From assembly GCA_038363005.1 (NCBI GenBank), contig JBBQBI010000007.1:1-64000 (forward strand): DNA of 64,000 nt. Reading direction: 5' to 3'. The notes under the pieces were generated by a model. It had not been told where the DNA came from, ran no database searches, and saw only the letters and a program-made list of their open reading frames with translations. A program made the position numbers and the translations under genes. Each line of letters opens with the position of its first letter. The stretch's first letter is position 1. The stretch comes from JAKOWB01 sp038363005 (GTDB lineage: Bacteria; Pseudomonadota; Alphaproteobacteria; Kiloniellales; JACOMY01). Shown in pieces: positions 35,983 to 44,559 of the stretch.

Positions 35983-36132
35983 AAGTCTGCCTCCAAGGTT
36001 CAGCATCACCCGTTAGTGAACACAGTGTGAGCAGAGCGGCATGGCTGTAAACGCCCGGGGCGATCACAAGCGCGTCACCACGCGGGCGGAAGAGACGCGA
36101 CGCCGACCCTCTACGGGGGTTAGGATGGCGCC

Positions 36133-36864
36133 ATGAGCATTCTGGCGCGCCGCTTCCTCTTGTCCCTGGTCTTGGCCGCTGCTTTGCCTGGTTCGCCGCG
36201 GGCGCTGGAACCCGTGGATTTGGAGCTGGTGCTGGCGGTCGATGCCTCCTCCTCGATCAACCGCAGCGAATTCAACCAGCAGATGGTCGGGCTGGCCGAG
36301 GCCTTTCGCCATCCACGTGTGCAGCAGGCGATCGAGGCCGCCGGCCCCTTCGGCGTCGCCGTCATAATGATCCAGTGGGCCGACAGCCGGCACCAGGAGA
36401 TCAGCGTCGGCTGGACCCTGGTGCACAGCGCCGCCGACTGCGAGGCCTTTGCCCAGCAGCTCGATCTGACGCCGCGCCAGGTGGTGGGCGGCGGCACCGC
36501 CATCGGCGGCGCGCTGGCCTTCTCCATGCTGGCGCTGGAGGGCAACCTCTACCAGGGCGGGCGCCAGGTGATCGACGTCTCCGGCGACGGCCGCGCCAAC
36601 CAGGGAGAGGTCCCCAACCAGGTGCGCGACCGCGCCATCGCCGCCGGTATCACGGTGAACGGCCTGGCGATCCTGAACGAGGACCCGGCGCTCAACGTCT
36701 ACTACAAGCAGAACGTGATCGGCGGACCCAATGCCTTCGTGCTGACGGCGCCGGACTACGAGGCCTTCCGCGACGCCATGATCGAGAAGCTGGTGAAGGA
36801 GATCACCGGCGCCCCGGTGGCCGAGGGCGACCCGGACGGCCCCGAGCAGCGGGCGGCGCGCTAG
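36133..36864 (+). CDS. DUF1194 von Willebrand factor A-like secreted protein
   Basis: A 243-residue protein with a signal peptide (MSILARRFLLSLVLAAA, cleavage near PRALE) and a single VWA-like domain. The MIDAS motif is DASSS (37-41), with later VVGGGTAIGGAL and the Asp in DVSGDGRANQG. It is of the DUF1194 type common in alphaproteobacteria; the function is unknown but metal-dependent adhesion or protein binding is likely from the fold. A single gene, followed by tRNA-Glu. Confidence 0.88.
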   Translation: MSILARRFLLSLVLAAALPGSPRALEPVDLELVLAVDASSSINRSEFNQQMVGLAEAFRHPRVQQAIEAAGPFGVAVIMIQWADSRHQEISVGWTLVHSAADCEAFAQQLDLTPRQVVGGGTAIGGALAFSMLALEGNLYQGGRQVIDVSGDGRANQGEVPNQVRDRAIAAGITVNGLAILNEDPALNVYYKQNVIGGPNAFVLTAPDYEAFRDAMIEKLVKEITGAPVAEGDPDGPEQRAAR

Positions 36865-36900
36865 TCGCCTGGCGACGGTCGCCCCCCTGCCGGCAGCGGC

Positions 36901-36929
36901 TTGCTTTTCCGGGGCACCCCCGCTATCAC
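36901..36929 (+). promoter_or_regulatory. candidate promoter of tRNA-Glu
   Basis: TTGCTT (36901-36906) and TATCAC (36924-36929) are spaced by 17 bases, and end 37 bases before the tRNA. This fits a sigma-70-type promoter for a short tRNA leader. Read by eye only. Confidence 0.4.
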
Positions 36930-36966
36930 CCGGCCGCGCCTGACAAGCTGTCAGCCTACCGCGCCG

Positions 36967-37042
36967 GTCCCCATCGTCTAGAGGCCTAGGACACCAGCCG
37001 TTCACGTTGGTAACACGGGTTCGAATCCCGTTGGGGACGCCA
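36967..37042 (+). tRNA. tRNA-Glu (anticodon TTC) with G at position 33
   Basis: A 76-nt tRNA with encoded CCA. The acceptor stem GTCCCCA/TGGGGAC is perfect, the D arm matches tRNA-Glu (GTCTAGAGGCCTAGGAC), and the T arm CGGGTTCGAATCCCG is perfect. The anticodon stem CCAGC/GTTGG contains a G-T wobble, and the seven-base loop is CGTTCAC, giving anticodon TTC. The base before the anticodon (position 33) is G, where U is almost universal. Either a sequence error or a genuinely altered tRNA. No repeat of its 3' end was found in the window, so there is no sign that it is a used attachment site. Confidence 0.9.
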
Positions 37043-37168
37043 GCTGCGCTAAGGCACTGATTTTCCTTGAATCCACTCTCCGCAGCGATGGTCTGGCTGC
37101 TTATCTGTCGCAGCCTTCAAGACTCCGCCCGCTGCGACGCCGTAACAAATGAAGCGGCGCAGCCTCCC

Positions 37169-37987
37169 CTAGGCTCGCGCCACGACGACATGTCCTTGAA
37201 TCTTGCCGTCCACAGGTCCTTCGCCAAACCGCTTGGTGAGCATGTCGGCGGCGCGGTCGGTCATCTCTTCCAAGCGGCCGGCACCCCGCGCTTCGATTTC
37301 ATTGCGCAGTGGTGTGCCTTGGACGTAGGCGATCGCAGCACGACGCGCTGAAGGCGCGCGACTCCTTTCCGCGAGTGTGACGATCCCGACCTCCTTGAAG
37401 CCTCCCGCGCGAACATCAGTCTCGATCTCTTTGACGTTGTGGTAGCCGTGCGGGGTTCTGGCGAGGAAGCGCGGAGGGTCGTGCGGAAAGCACAAAGCCG
37501 CAGCTTGCGTCACTAGATCCGCCAACTCGTTCTCTTCAATTCGATCCCACACGCTGAAGATGAATTGTCCGCCAGGACGGAGCACACGACGCGCTTCCGC
37601 GAAACCAGCGGCGCGATCCGGGAAGAACATGGCGCCAAACTGGCAGCACACCGAATCGAAGGCCTGATCTTCGAACGGCAAAGCCATGGCGTCGGCCTGA
37701 CGCCATTCGATGCTCTTGGCTTGGCCCTGAACGCTTTCGGCGCGGTCCAGCATGGATTGGTTGAGATCCGTGACGACATAGCGCGCGCCGTCTTTCAGCA
37801 AGGGCGCCAGGGCGCGCGTGACGACTCCGCTGCCGGCAGCTGTTTCTAGAACGGCACTGGGCTGCAAGGCAGCCACGCGCTTCGCCATATCGGCTGCGTA
37901 GGCTTCGAAAATCAGGGGGACCAAGTAGATGTCATAGAATTCAGGAATAGATCCGCTGAACACCTTATCTGTCTGAGACATGGCCAT
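37169..37987 (-). CDS. class I SAM-dependent methyltransferase (UbiE-like)
   Basis: A 272-residue methyltransferase. Motif I is VLETAAGSGVVTRAL (near 45-59), then VVTDLNQSML, ADAMALPFEDQAFD (motif post-II) and RVLRPGGQFIFSVWD (motif III). The acceptor is unknown. Base composition is somewhat lower in GC than its neighbours, and it sits at the start of a disordered stretch after tRNA-Glu, so it may be acquired. Two ATGs near the start (37987 and 37981) are both possible. Confidence 0.82.
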   Translation of the reverse strand: MAMSQTDKVFSGSIPEFYDIYLVPLIFEAYAADMAKRVAALQPSAVLETAAGSGVVTRALAPLLKDGARYVVTDLNQSMLDRAESVQGQAKSIEWRQADAMALPFEDQAFDSVCCQFGAMFFPDRAAGFAEARRVLRPGGQFIFSVWDRIEENELADLVTQAAALCFPHDPPRFLARTPHGYHNVKEIETDVRAGGFKEVGIVTLAERSRAPSARRAAIAYVQGTPLRNEIEARGAGRLEEMTDRAADMLTKRFGEGPVDGKIQGHVVVARA

Positions 37988-38074
37988 CGACCTTCGCTAG
38001 GAAGAAAAGCGAAATCATCATGTGATCAATTGCATCCAGGCGACTAGAGGAAATGTTCAGAGTCTCGCCAAGGC

Positions 38075-38221
38075 AGGACCTTTTGAGGACGGGGGGCTGC
38101 TTGCAAGCGCGGCGATTGTTCAGCCGCGCTCAGCCTTTTGAGGCCACTCGCCGACCAGGGTATTGCCGTCGCCCAGTTCGCCCTTGGGATCCTGTACACC
38201 AAAGGTGAGGGCGTGCCGCAG
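38075..38221 (+). pseudogene. Sel1-repeat protein remnant
   Basis: A translated fragment reads, after one frame change near 38095, as FEDGG then AACKRGDCSAALSLLRPLADQG and QFALGILYTKGEGVPQ (38096-38221). This is the start of a typical Sel1-like repeat protein of the kind DGLAAYxRGDYxxALxLLRPLAEQG. No start codon, no second repeat and no continuation past 38221 remain. A decayed 5' fragment, supported by pattern only. Confidence 0.6.
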
Positions 38222-38435
38222 GTCATCTCCTCCAGCTCACGGTGGAGGCGAGGGAAAGGCGCTAGGCTTGGTTCCGGGCTGGCTGGTCGAGCCTCCCCAC
38301 CAGGCACAGCCATATTGGTTATCGCGATATGTTGCACGCCGGGCTGCCGCAGGCCTATCGTAGACGATACACAGCCGGATGCGGGCGCCGTCCCTGACCG
38401 CCCAACTTGTCCCGGCCTGCGCGCGGAGACCAGCC

Positions 38436-38762
38436 ATGCGGCGTTTCTCCAGCCTTGCTGCGGCGACGGCCCTGCTGCTGCTGTTCGGTCCGGCGGCCCA
38501 GGCCAAGGACAACCAGCCGGTGACACCGGACATCTCGGTCGGCAGCTGCATCGAGAATGGCGACATTGTCGAGCAGCCGGCCGGCAGTCCGATCCGCGCC
38601 TGCTGCCTGGACAGTGATATCACCGGAGTCCGCGGCTGCTACATCTGCGACTACAAGTGGGAGAACTGCACCTGGGACCCGGCCGGTAAAGGCGGGTCTA
38701 AGGGCAAGGGCAAGCAAACGCCGGAAAAGCTGCCAGACCTGCCACTGCTAAAGTCAGAATAG
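38436..38762 (+). CDS. small secreted cysteine-rich protein
   Basis: A 108-residue protein with a signal peptide (MRRFSSLAAATALLLLFGP, cleavage after AQA). The mature part of about 85 residues has cysteines in GSCIENG, RACCLDSD, GCYICDY and ENCTW, and ends in a Lys/Gly-rich tail (KGGSKGKGKQ). Six or more cysteines in 60 residues suggest disulfides or metal binding. I recognise no family. The ATG at 38436 has a GGAGA site upstream. Confidence 0.65.
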   Translation: MRRFSSLAAATALLLLFGPAAQAKDNQPVTPDISVGSCIENGDIVEQPAGSPIRACCLDSDITGVRGCYICDYKWENCTWDPAGKGGSKGKGKQTPEKLPDLPLLKSE

Positions 38763-38920
38763 GCAGCGCGGCCGGAACGGATTATAGCCGCAATCGTTGT
38801 GCGTTCATTATGAAATGCAGGCATATCGGGACAATCATATTTATTGGACAACGCTCAGACCGAATGTGAAGCTTCCATGACAGGGCGCCCTAGAAGCACC
38901 CGTTCGCCGGGGGGTGAAAC

Positions 38921-39614
38921 ATGCCGGTCAAGCTATGGCAATCGCCAGAGCCGCGAACGCCTTTTGCGCCGCGTTGGACGGTACCGCTGTTCAACGAGAT
39001 GCTGGCCGATCCGGCGCTCAATGCCAGCCTGACCGCCATCGCGCTGTCGCGCGAGGCGGAGCTGAAGCAGAGCATCAAGCCAAAGACAGTCGCCGGCGTG
39101 GACGAGGGCACCACGGCGCGCTGGCATGGCTTCAACATCTTCACCTGGGAGGAGCCGGCGATGCGCCACTTCCAGGGCTTCGTACACCAGAGTTACCGCC
39201 GCTTCATGCAGAGCCTGCAGCTGCCGCGGCCGCGGACCTGGGTGCAGGGCTGGGTCAACATCCTGCGCAAGGGCGAGCGCTTGAAGCCGCACTGCCACGA
39301 CCAGATGGCCACCGCCTACCTGTCGGGCAACTACTGCATCGCCGCCGCTGGTTCCTCCACCATGTACTTCCCGCCCTATCTATCTCTACAAGGGCGAGTT
39401 CACCGAGAATAACGGCCTGGCGGTGAGGAACGAGCCCGGCCTGTTGACGCTGTTCCCCAGCATGCTGTTCCACGCCACCACGCCGCATGAAGGCGACCAG
39501 GAGCGCATCTCGCTGGCCTTCGACATCCACATCGAGAACAAAGATGCGCTGGGCGCAACGGGACCGGGCGCCAAGCACGTACCCTTCGACGAAGCGGCAC
39601 CGGTCGGCAGCTAG
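38921..39614 (+). pseudogene. 2OG-Fe(II) oxygenase-like protein, frameshifted
   Basis: Codons 1-152 run from the ATG at 38921 to 39376; the frame then changes and continues to the stop at 39612-39614. The HxD-type region LKPHCHDQMATAYLSGNYC lies in the first part, and the distal His (MLFHATTPHEG) and the Arg (ERISLAFDIH) in the second, as in 2OG-Fe(II) oxygenases related to putative phytanoyl or prolyl hydroxylases. The shift is at CTATCTAT (39376-39383); removing one CTAT joins the two halves as PPYLYKGEFTENN, so a 4-bp tandem duplication explains it. It could be a real mutation or a sequencing error. Confidence 0.75.
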
Positions 39615-39712
39615 CGTGCTCCAGCTGGGAGGCGCGTGACGTCGCCACCGTCAATCCCGTCACCGTTTCGCCGACCGCCATCCGCCGATAGGCCGGAGAA
39701 GCGGCCCGAGAG

Positions 39713-39852
39713 TCAGCAACCGCTGTTGTCGTGTTTTCTGCCGGCATGATCGTGTCGCAGGATTTTGTGGCGCGCATGTTCGCATCCGTCATGTCTGCGC
39801 CCAGGACACTCGCGCCTGTCAGTATCGCGCTGGTTAAGTTCGTGTTGGTCAT
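39713..39852 (-). pseudogene. pentapeptide-repeat protein fragment
   Basis: On the minus strand, from 39852, the translation reads MTNTNLTSAILTGASVLGAD then MTDANMRATKSCDTIMP, a few pentapeptide repeats. A one-base frame change near 39745 then gives DNSGC and a stop at 39713. The larger pentapeptide gene at 59967 ends in the same way (CNTTMP then DNSGC and stop). It is therefore a decayed paralogue of that gene's 3' end. Confidence 0.6.
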
Positions 39853-40025
39853 CTTTGGCCGAGCAGCGCGACCGCACCTGAATTTGTCGTCGCTCATCGT
39901 AATGCGCGGTAGATTGCGACCTGATCACGGGCGTTCGGTAGGGGGCTCAATGCATCGCGTCAGGTCGGGTGAGGGCAAGGCCCCGCCAAGAAACCGCGCG
40001 GGCCGACTGGCCAAGGCCCCGTCGC

Positions 40026-40985
40026 TTGGCTAGCCCGCGCCTCGCCGTCCCGCTGCCGTTGTTCTCCACCGATGCGCTGCTCTGCGCCGAGGCTGAGGCG
40101 GCTTTCCCCGGCGCCCGGTTCAACCGCGGTCCCCTGCTGCGGGGAGAGGCGCTGATCGGCTTTCTGCAGGAAGCCGACTTCGCCATCTGCAGTGCTGAGC
40201 GGATCGACGCCGCGGTGCTGGCCGCCTGTCCCATGCTGAAGGCCTTCGGCAAGTACGGCGTCGGCCTCGACTCTTTCGACCTGGCCGCTTGCCGCGCCGC
40301 CGACGTCTATGTCGGCTGGACCGCGGGGGTGAACAGCCGCACCGTGGCGGAGACCGCGCTGGGCCTCATGCTGGCGGTCGGGCGCGACCTCTTCCGCAGC
40401 GCTTTGCTGGTGCGTGAAGGCGCTTGGGTGCGCCGGCCCAGCCAGACGCTCTATGGCGCCACCGTGGGTATCGTTGGCTTTGGCCACGTCGGCCAGGCTT
40501 TGGTGCCGCTGCTGCGGCCCTTCGGCTGTCGGATCCTGGTCAACGATATCCTCGACATTGCCGCGCCCAGCCGTGCCCTGGCGGTGGAAAGCGTCGGCAA
40601 GGAACAGCTTTACGCGGAAGCGGACTTCGTGACCTTGCATGTGCCGCTGCAGCCTGGCACCCGGAACCTGATCGACGCCGCGGCCCTGGCGCGCTTCAAG
40701 CCGGGTGCCTTCCTGGTCAACACGGCGCGCGGCGGCGTGGTGGACGAGGCGGCGCTGCAGGCCGCCCTGGCGAGCGGCCGGCTGGCCGGCGCCGCGCTCG
40801 ACGTGCTGGCGGTCGAGCCGCCGACCGAAGTGACCTTGCCGCGCGGCGAGAACCTGATGCTGACGCCCCACATCGGCGCCAGCTCACGGGGCGAGATCCA
40901 GGCCATGGGTCGCGCCGCGCTGCGCCACCTGGTCGGCTACGCCGCTGGCCGCCGCGGCGTCGATGCGGCGCTGCTCTTCGGTTAG
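40026..40985 (+). CDS. D-2-hydroxyacid / phosphoglycerate dehydrogenase-like protein
   Basis: A roughly 319-residue NAD-dependent D-2-hydroxyacid dehydrogenase. The NAD loop is VGIVGFGHVGQAL, the substrate/catalytic Arg is in NTARGGVVDE, and the catalytic His in TPHIGASS; the NSRTVAE region marks the domain hinge. It resembles SerA-like proteins but lacks the ACT domain. The start is uncertain: TTG at 40026 (then ASPRLAVPL) fits the family N-terminus, while GTG at 39969 is in frame further upstream. It converges with the TPR gene. Confidence 0.83.
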   Translation: MASPRLAVPLPLFSTDALLCAEAEAAFPGARFNRGPLLRGEALIGFLQEADFAICSAERIDAAVLAACPMLKAFGKYGVGLDSFDLAACRAADVYVGWTAGVNSRTVAETALGLMLAVGRDLFRSALLVREGAWVRRPSQTLYGATVGIVGFGHVGQALVPLLRPFGCRILVNDILDIAAPSRALAVESVGKEQLYAEADFVTLHVPLQPGTRNLIDAAALARFKPGAFLVNTARGGVVDEAALQAALASGRLAGAALDVLAVEPPTEVTLPRGENLMLTPHIGASSRGEIQAMGRAALRHLVGYAAGRRGVDAALLFG

Positions 40986-41029
40986 CCGCCGCGTCGCCTT
41001 GGTTTCTTCCAGGCACAATGCGGACCACT

Positions 41030-42526
41030 CTACCGGCGAATGGACACTGCCTCGCTCACCTCGATCTTGCCGTCCTTCTCCACCTTGCGCTTCACCCACC
41101 AGTGGACGTCCGGGCTCCACCACCAGGTGGTGACCGCGGTGCGCGTCTTGGTCTGGCCCATCAGGGTCAGGGTGGCGCTTTCCTCGTAGCGCAGCCGCAG
41201 CGCTGGGAAACGGCCGGCGGGCGTCAGGATGGCCTGCCAGCCCTCGACCTTGGCGGACCAGGTCAGGCTGCCGATCTCGACGGTCTGCTCCGGCTGGCAG
41301 CCGACGACGGCGGCGATCAGGTCCGGCTGCACGCCCTCGGGCGGGCAATGCACCACCACCTTGCCCGTGCCGCTGGCGCCCTTGCCGGGCGCCCGGGTCC
41401 AGAGCTGCGCCAGCGCTGCCTCGTCGTATTCGATGGCGGCGCCCTCGCCCTGCGGCGTCGGGAAGGAGGCCGGCCAGAGACCGTCGAGATAATCCTTGGC
41501 GCGATCTGTCATTCGGGTGGCGGCGTCGCTGGCGGGGAAGCTGACCGCGTTGTCCAGCGTCACCATCCGCCCCTCCGTCGCCGTTACCTGCCGGGTGATG
41601 AAGATCGACGAGAGTGGCAGCGGCACCTCTTTCGGGCCGGCGAACCAGCTGGCCAGCTCGCCGATGGCCTCTTCCATGGGATCGACCTCGACCTGCGATT
41701 CCGGCGTCACCTCCTGCTGCAGATAGACAATGGCCAGGCCGACCGGCGGCGGTGCGAAGGTGAAGTCGCGTGAGGGCGTCTCAGTCGCCCGATGGATGTC
41801 GACGCCGAGGTCGTCGAGCTTCCACTGCACCTGATCGCTGTTGGGATAGAGCCGCAGCGAGATCAGATAGTCGCGCGCCGCGTCGAAGGGGCGTGCCAGA
41901 TGCTCGTGCACCTCGCCACGCAGGTTGTAGTCGTAGTCGCTGTAGGGCCGCAGCGCGAGCACCCGGTTATAGTCGTCGCGTGCCGCGCCCCAATCCTTGC
42001 GCTGCCGGTTGGTATCGCCGCGGGCCCGCAGCGCGGTGAGATAGTCCGGCGAGACGGCCAACGCGCGGTCGAAGGCCTCCAGCGCCTCGTCCAGCCGTTT
42101 CAACTGCTTCAGCACTGAGCCGCGGGCGTAGTAGCTCCAGGCATCGTCGGGGTCGAGCGCGATGGCGCGATCGTAGTCGGCCAGGGCGGCCTCGTCGTCG
42201 CCCTTCCAGTCCTGCGTCAGGCCGCGCTTCTGGTAGAGGAATGCCTTGTCGGGCTGCAGGGCGATCGCGCCGTCAAAGTCGGCCAGCGCCTCGTCGTATC
42301 GTTTCAGGTCGCGGAAAGCCTCGCCGCGCGCGGCCAGCGCGGCCACCTGCTCATCCACCGTCGGCTGGCCAGCGCGCAGATAGCGCGTGCAGGCGGTGAT
42401 GCGCTCCTCCGACTTGGTCCTGTCGTTCAGGCAGTCCTGCCTGGCCTTTTCCTCGCGCGCGGCGGCGGGCAGCGCTGCCAGCAGCGACAGCGCGAGCGCC
42501 AGGACAGTCGCGATGCCCTTCGGCAT
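41030..42526 (-). CDS. secreted tetratricopeptide-repeat protein
   Basis: A 498-residue protein with a signal peptide (MPKGIATVLALALSLLAALP, cleavage near AAAR). Residues about 30-250 hold roughly five TPR units (for example YDEALADFDGAIALQPDKAF and YDRAIALDPDDAWSYYARGS). The C-terminal half, after residue 270, is a beta-rich domain I do not recognise, ending in a strand-rich segment (WWWSPDVHWWVKRKVEKDG). A GAGGAGG site supports the ATG at 42526. Probably a periplasmic scaffold. Confidence 0.82.
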   Translation of the reverse strand: MPKGIATVLALALSLLAALPAAAREEKARQDCLNDRTKSEERITACTRYLRAGQPTVDEQVAALAARGEAFRDLKRYDEALADFDGAIALQPDKAFLYQKRGLTQDWKGDDEAALADYDRAIALDPDDAWSYYARGSVLKQLKRLDEALEAFDRALAVSPDYLTALRARGDTNRQRKDWGAARDDYNRVLALRPYSDYDYNLRGEVHEHLARPFDAARDYLISLRLYPNSDQVQWKLDDLGVDIHRATETPSRDFTFAPPPVGLAIVYLQQEVTPESQVEVDPMEEAIGELASWFAGPKEVPLPLSSIFITRQVTATEGRMVTLDNAVSFPASDAATRMTDRAKDYLDGLWPASFPTPQGEGAAIEYDEAALAQLWTRAPGKGASGTGKVVVHCPPEGVQPDLIAAVVGCQPEQTVEIGSLTWSAKVEGWQAILTPAGRFPALRLRYEESATLTLMGQTKTRTAVTTWWWSPDVHWWVKRKVEKDGKIEVSEAVSIRR

Positions 42527-42736
42527 GACGGCCCCTCCTCTTGACAAGGTCCGATCAAGGCTAGGGCAAACACCGCCGGGGGGCAAACGCCGCCGCCTGG
42601 AACTTTTCCAATGTCCGGCGCCTTTATCGTCTAACGTTGCACCGCAACAGCATCCTGGGAGAGCGTGCTGCCATTTTCGGCACCGCGGTCCAGGAGGCTG
42701 TGCAAGCGCGCGCCGCGCGCCGAAAGGGCCAAAACT

Positions 42737-43543
42737 ATGCAGATCCGCGTCGGCTACGAAATCGTCTACCACTGCCCGCAGCCCACGCCGATGATGCTGA
42801 TGCTGACGGTGCATGCCTCGCGCGCCGGCGACATCGTGGTTCCCGACCGCATGCTTGCCTCGCCCAACGTGCCGGTTAGCGCCTACCGCGACGGCTTCGG
42901 CAACTGGTGCAGCCGGATTGTGGCGCCACCCGGCGAAGTACAGCTGACCGCCAGCGGTATAGTGCGGGATTCCGGCCAGCCCGAGAGCATCGACATGACG
43001 CTGCCGCAGCATCCAGTACAGGACCTGCCGGATGACTGCCTGGTGTTCCTGCTGGGCAGCCGCTACTGCGAGACCGATCGCCTGTCCGACATCGCCTGGC
43101 AGCTATTCGAGCGCACGCCGATGGGCGCGGCGCGGGTGCAGGCGATCTGCGACTACGTGCACAGGCACATCGTCTTCGACTATCAGCAGGCCCGCGCCAC
43201 GCGCACCGCCTGGGAAGCCTTCAACGAGCGCACCGGCGTCTGTCGCGACTTCGCGCACCTTGCCGTCGCCTTCTGCCGGGCGATGAACATTCCGGCGCGC
43301 TACTGCACCGGCTACCTGGGCGACATCGGCGTGCCGGTCACTGGCCCGATGGACTTTGCCGCCTGGTTCGAAGCCTACCTCGGTGGACGATGGGTGACCT
43401 TCGATCCGCGCAACAACATCCCGCGCATCGGCCGCATCCTGATCGCCCGTGGCCGCGACGCCGCCGACGTCGCCATCAGCAACACCTTCGGCCTCAACAC
43501 CCTGGTCAAGTTCACCGTGGTGACCGACGAGATCACCGGCTAG
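42737..43543 (+). CDS. transglutaminase-like superfamily protein
   Basis: A 268-residue protein: an N-terminal beta domain (residues 1-110) and a transglutaminase-like domain with the cysteine in GVCRDFAHLAVAFCRA. The usual His (HAWxE) is replaced by Ala in MDFAAWFEAYLGGRW, and the Asp is in TFDPRNN. A known bacterial subgroup reads DFSAWFE at this place, so it may work with another residue or not be a classic protease. The ATG at 42737 starts MQIRVGYEI, the family N-terminus. Confidence 0.82.
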   Translation: MQIRVGYEIVYHCPQPTPMMLMLTVHASRAGDIVVPDRMLASPNVPVSAYRDGFGNWCSRIVAPPGEVQLTASGIVRDSGQPESIDMTLPQHPVQDLPDDCLVFLLGSRYCETDRLSDIAWQLFERTPMGAARVQAICDYVHRHIVFDYQQARATRTAWEAFNERTGVCRDFAHLAVAFCRAMNIPARYCTGYLGDIGVPVTGPMDFAAWFEAYLGGRWVTFDPRNNIPRIGRILIARGRDAADVAISNTFGLNTLVKFTVVTDEITG

Positions 43544-43551
43544 GCAGCGGC

Positions 43552-44484
43552 CTAGAGCTGCGCCGCGCCGAAGGTGTCGCAGCCGGTGATCTGGCCGCCC
43601 TTGTAGCCGGCGGCGAACCAGCGCTGGCGCTGTGCCGAGGTGCCGTGGGTGAAGCTGTCGGGGCGCACCCGCCCAGTGGACTGGCGCTGTAGCTGGTCGT
43701 CACCGATGGCGGCGGCGGCGTCCAGCGCCTCCTGGATGTCGCCTGGCTCCAAGATGCCCTTGGTCTCCCCGGCAAAGTGCGCGAAGACGCCGGCCAGGCA
43801 GTCGGCCTGCAGCTCAAGGCGGACCGACAGGGCATTGGCGTCCGTCTCGCTGGAGCGGCCGCGCAACTCATCAACCTTGCCCAGGATGCCCAGCTCGTCC
43901 TGCACGTGGTGGCCGACCTCGTGCGCGATGACATAGGCCTGGGCGAAGTCGCCGGGCGCGCCGAAGCGGCGCGACAGCTCTTGGAAGAAGTCGAGGTCGA
44001 GATAGACCTGCTGGTCTTCCGGACAATAGAAGGGGCCGACCGCCGACTGGGCGAAGCCGCAGCCCGACTGCGTGCCGCCGGTGAAAAGCACCAGCTTGGG
44101 CTCGTGGTAGGTCAGGCCCTGGGCCTTGAAGACCTGATGCCAGACGTCCTCGGTATCAGCCAGCACGACCGAGACGAACTGCTTCAGGTCGTCACCCGCC
44201 GCGGTGCCGGGCCCGGTGGTGGTGGAGACCTGCTGGCCATCGCCCTGGTCGCCGCCCAGGAAGCTGTCCAGGCCGCCGCCGAAGAAGACCGCCACGGCGA
44301 TCACGACGATCAGGCCCAGGATGCCGCCGCGCCCGCCGCCGATGCGGAAGCCACCGCCGCCGCCGCCAAGCCCGCCGCCGCCCAGGCCGCCACCGCCGGT
44401 GCCAAAGCCAGAGGGTCGGCCACCGCCACCCTGGCCGCGCCGATCCACGATGTTGCCGCTACCGCGCCGTCCGCGCCAAAGCAT
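43552..44484 (-). CDS. neutral zinc metallopeptidase (YpfJ family)
   Basis: A 310-residue membrane-anchored putative metallopeptidase. The N-terminus MLWRGRRGSGNIVDRRG is typical of the family, followed by a Gly-rich linker (residues 20-55), one membrane segment (ILGLIVVIAVAVFF), and a catalytic domain with the zinc motif AHEVGHH and the downstream Glu in ELQADCLAGVF. Further marks are SGCGFAQSAVGPFYCP, in which cysteines may form a disulfide. Physiological substrate unknown. Confidence 0.92.
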   Translation of the reverse strand: MLWRGRRGSGNIVDRRGQGGGGRPSGFGTGGGGLGGGGLGGGGGGFRIGGGRGGILGLIVVIAVAVFFGGGLDSFLGGDQGDGQQVSTTTGPGTAAGDDLKQFVSVVLADTEDVWHQVFKAQGLTYHEPKLVLFTGGTQSGCGFAQSAVGPFYCPEDQQVYLDLDFFQELSRRFGAPGDFAQAYVIAHEVGHHVQDELGILGKVDELRGRSSETDANALSVRLELQADCLAGVFAHFAGETKGILEPGDIQEALDAAAAIGDDQLQRQSTGRVRPDSFTHGTSAQRQRWFAAGYKGGQITGCDTFGAAQL

Positions 44485-44559
44485 GGGGTGGCCCTCCGTC
44501 CTGGTTCGTCACCATAACGTAGCGCAAGCGCAGAGGGTTGCGCGCGGGCGGTGGCGACG

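Noticed and set aside
36967..37042. tRNA-Glu as an attachment site of an integrated element
   Set aside because: No integrase gene and no second copy of the tRNA 3' end (GGTTCGAATCC...) was found in the window.
43552..44484. Gly-rich segment of the zinc peptidase as a repeat element
   Set aside because: The GGC-rich tract is the coding of a Gly linker normal for this family.
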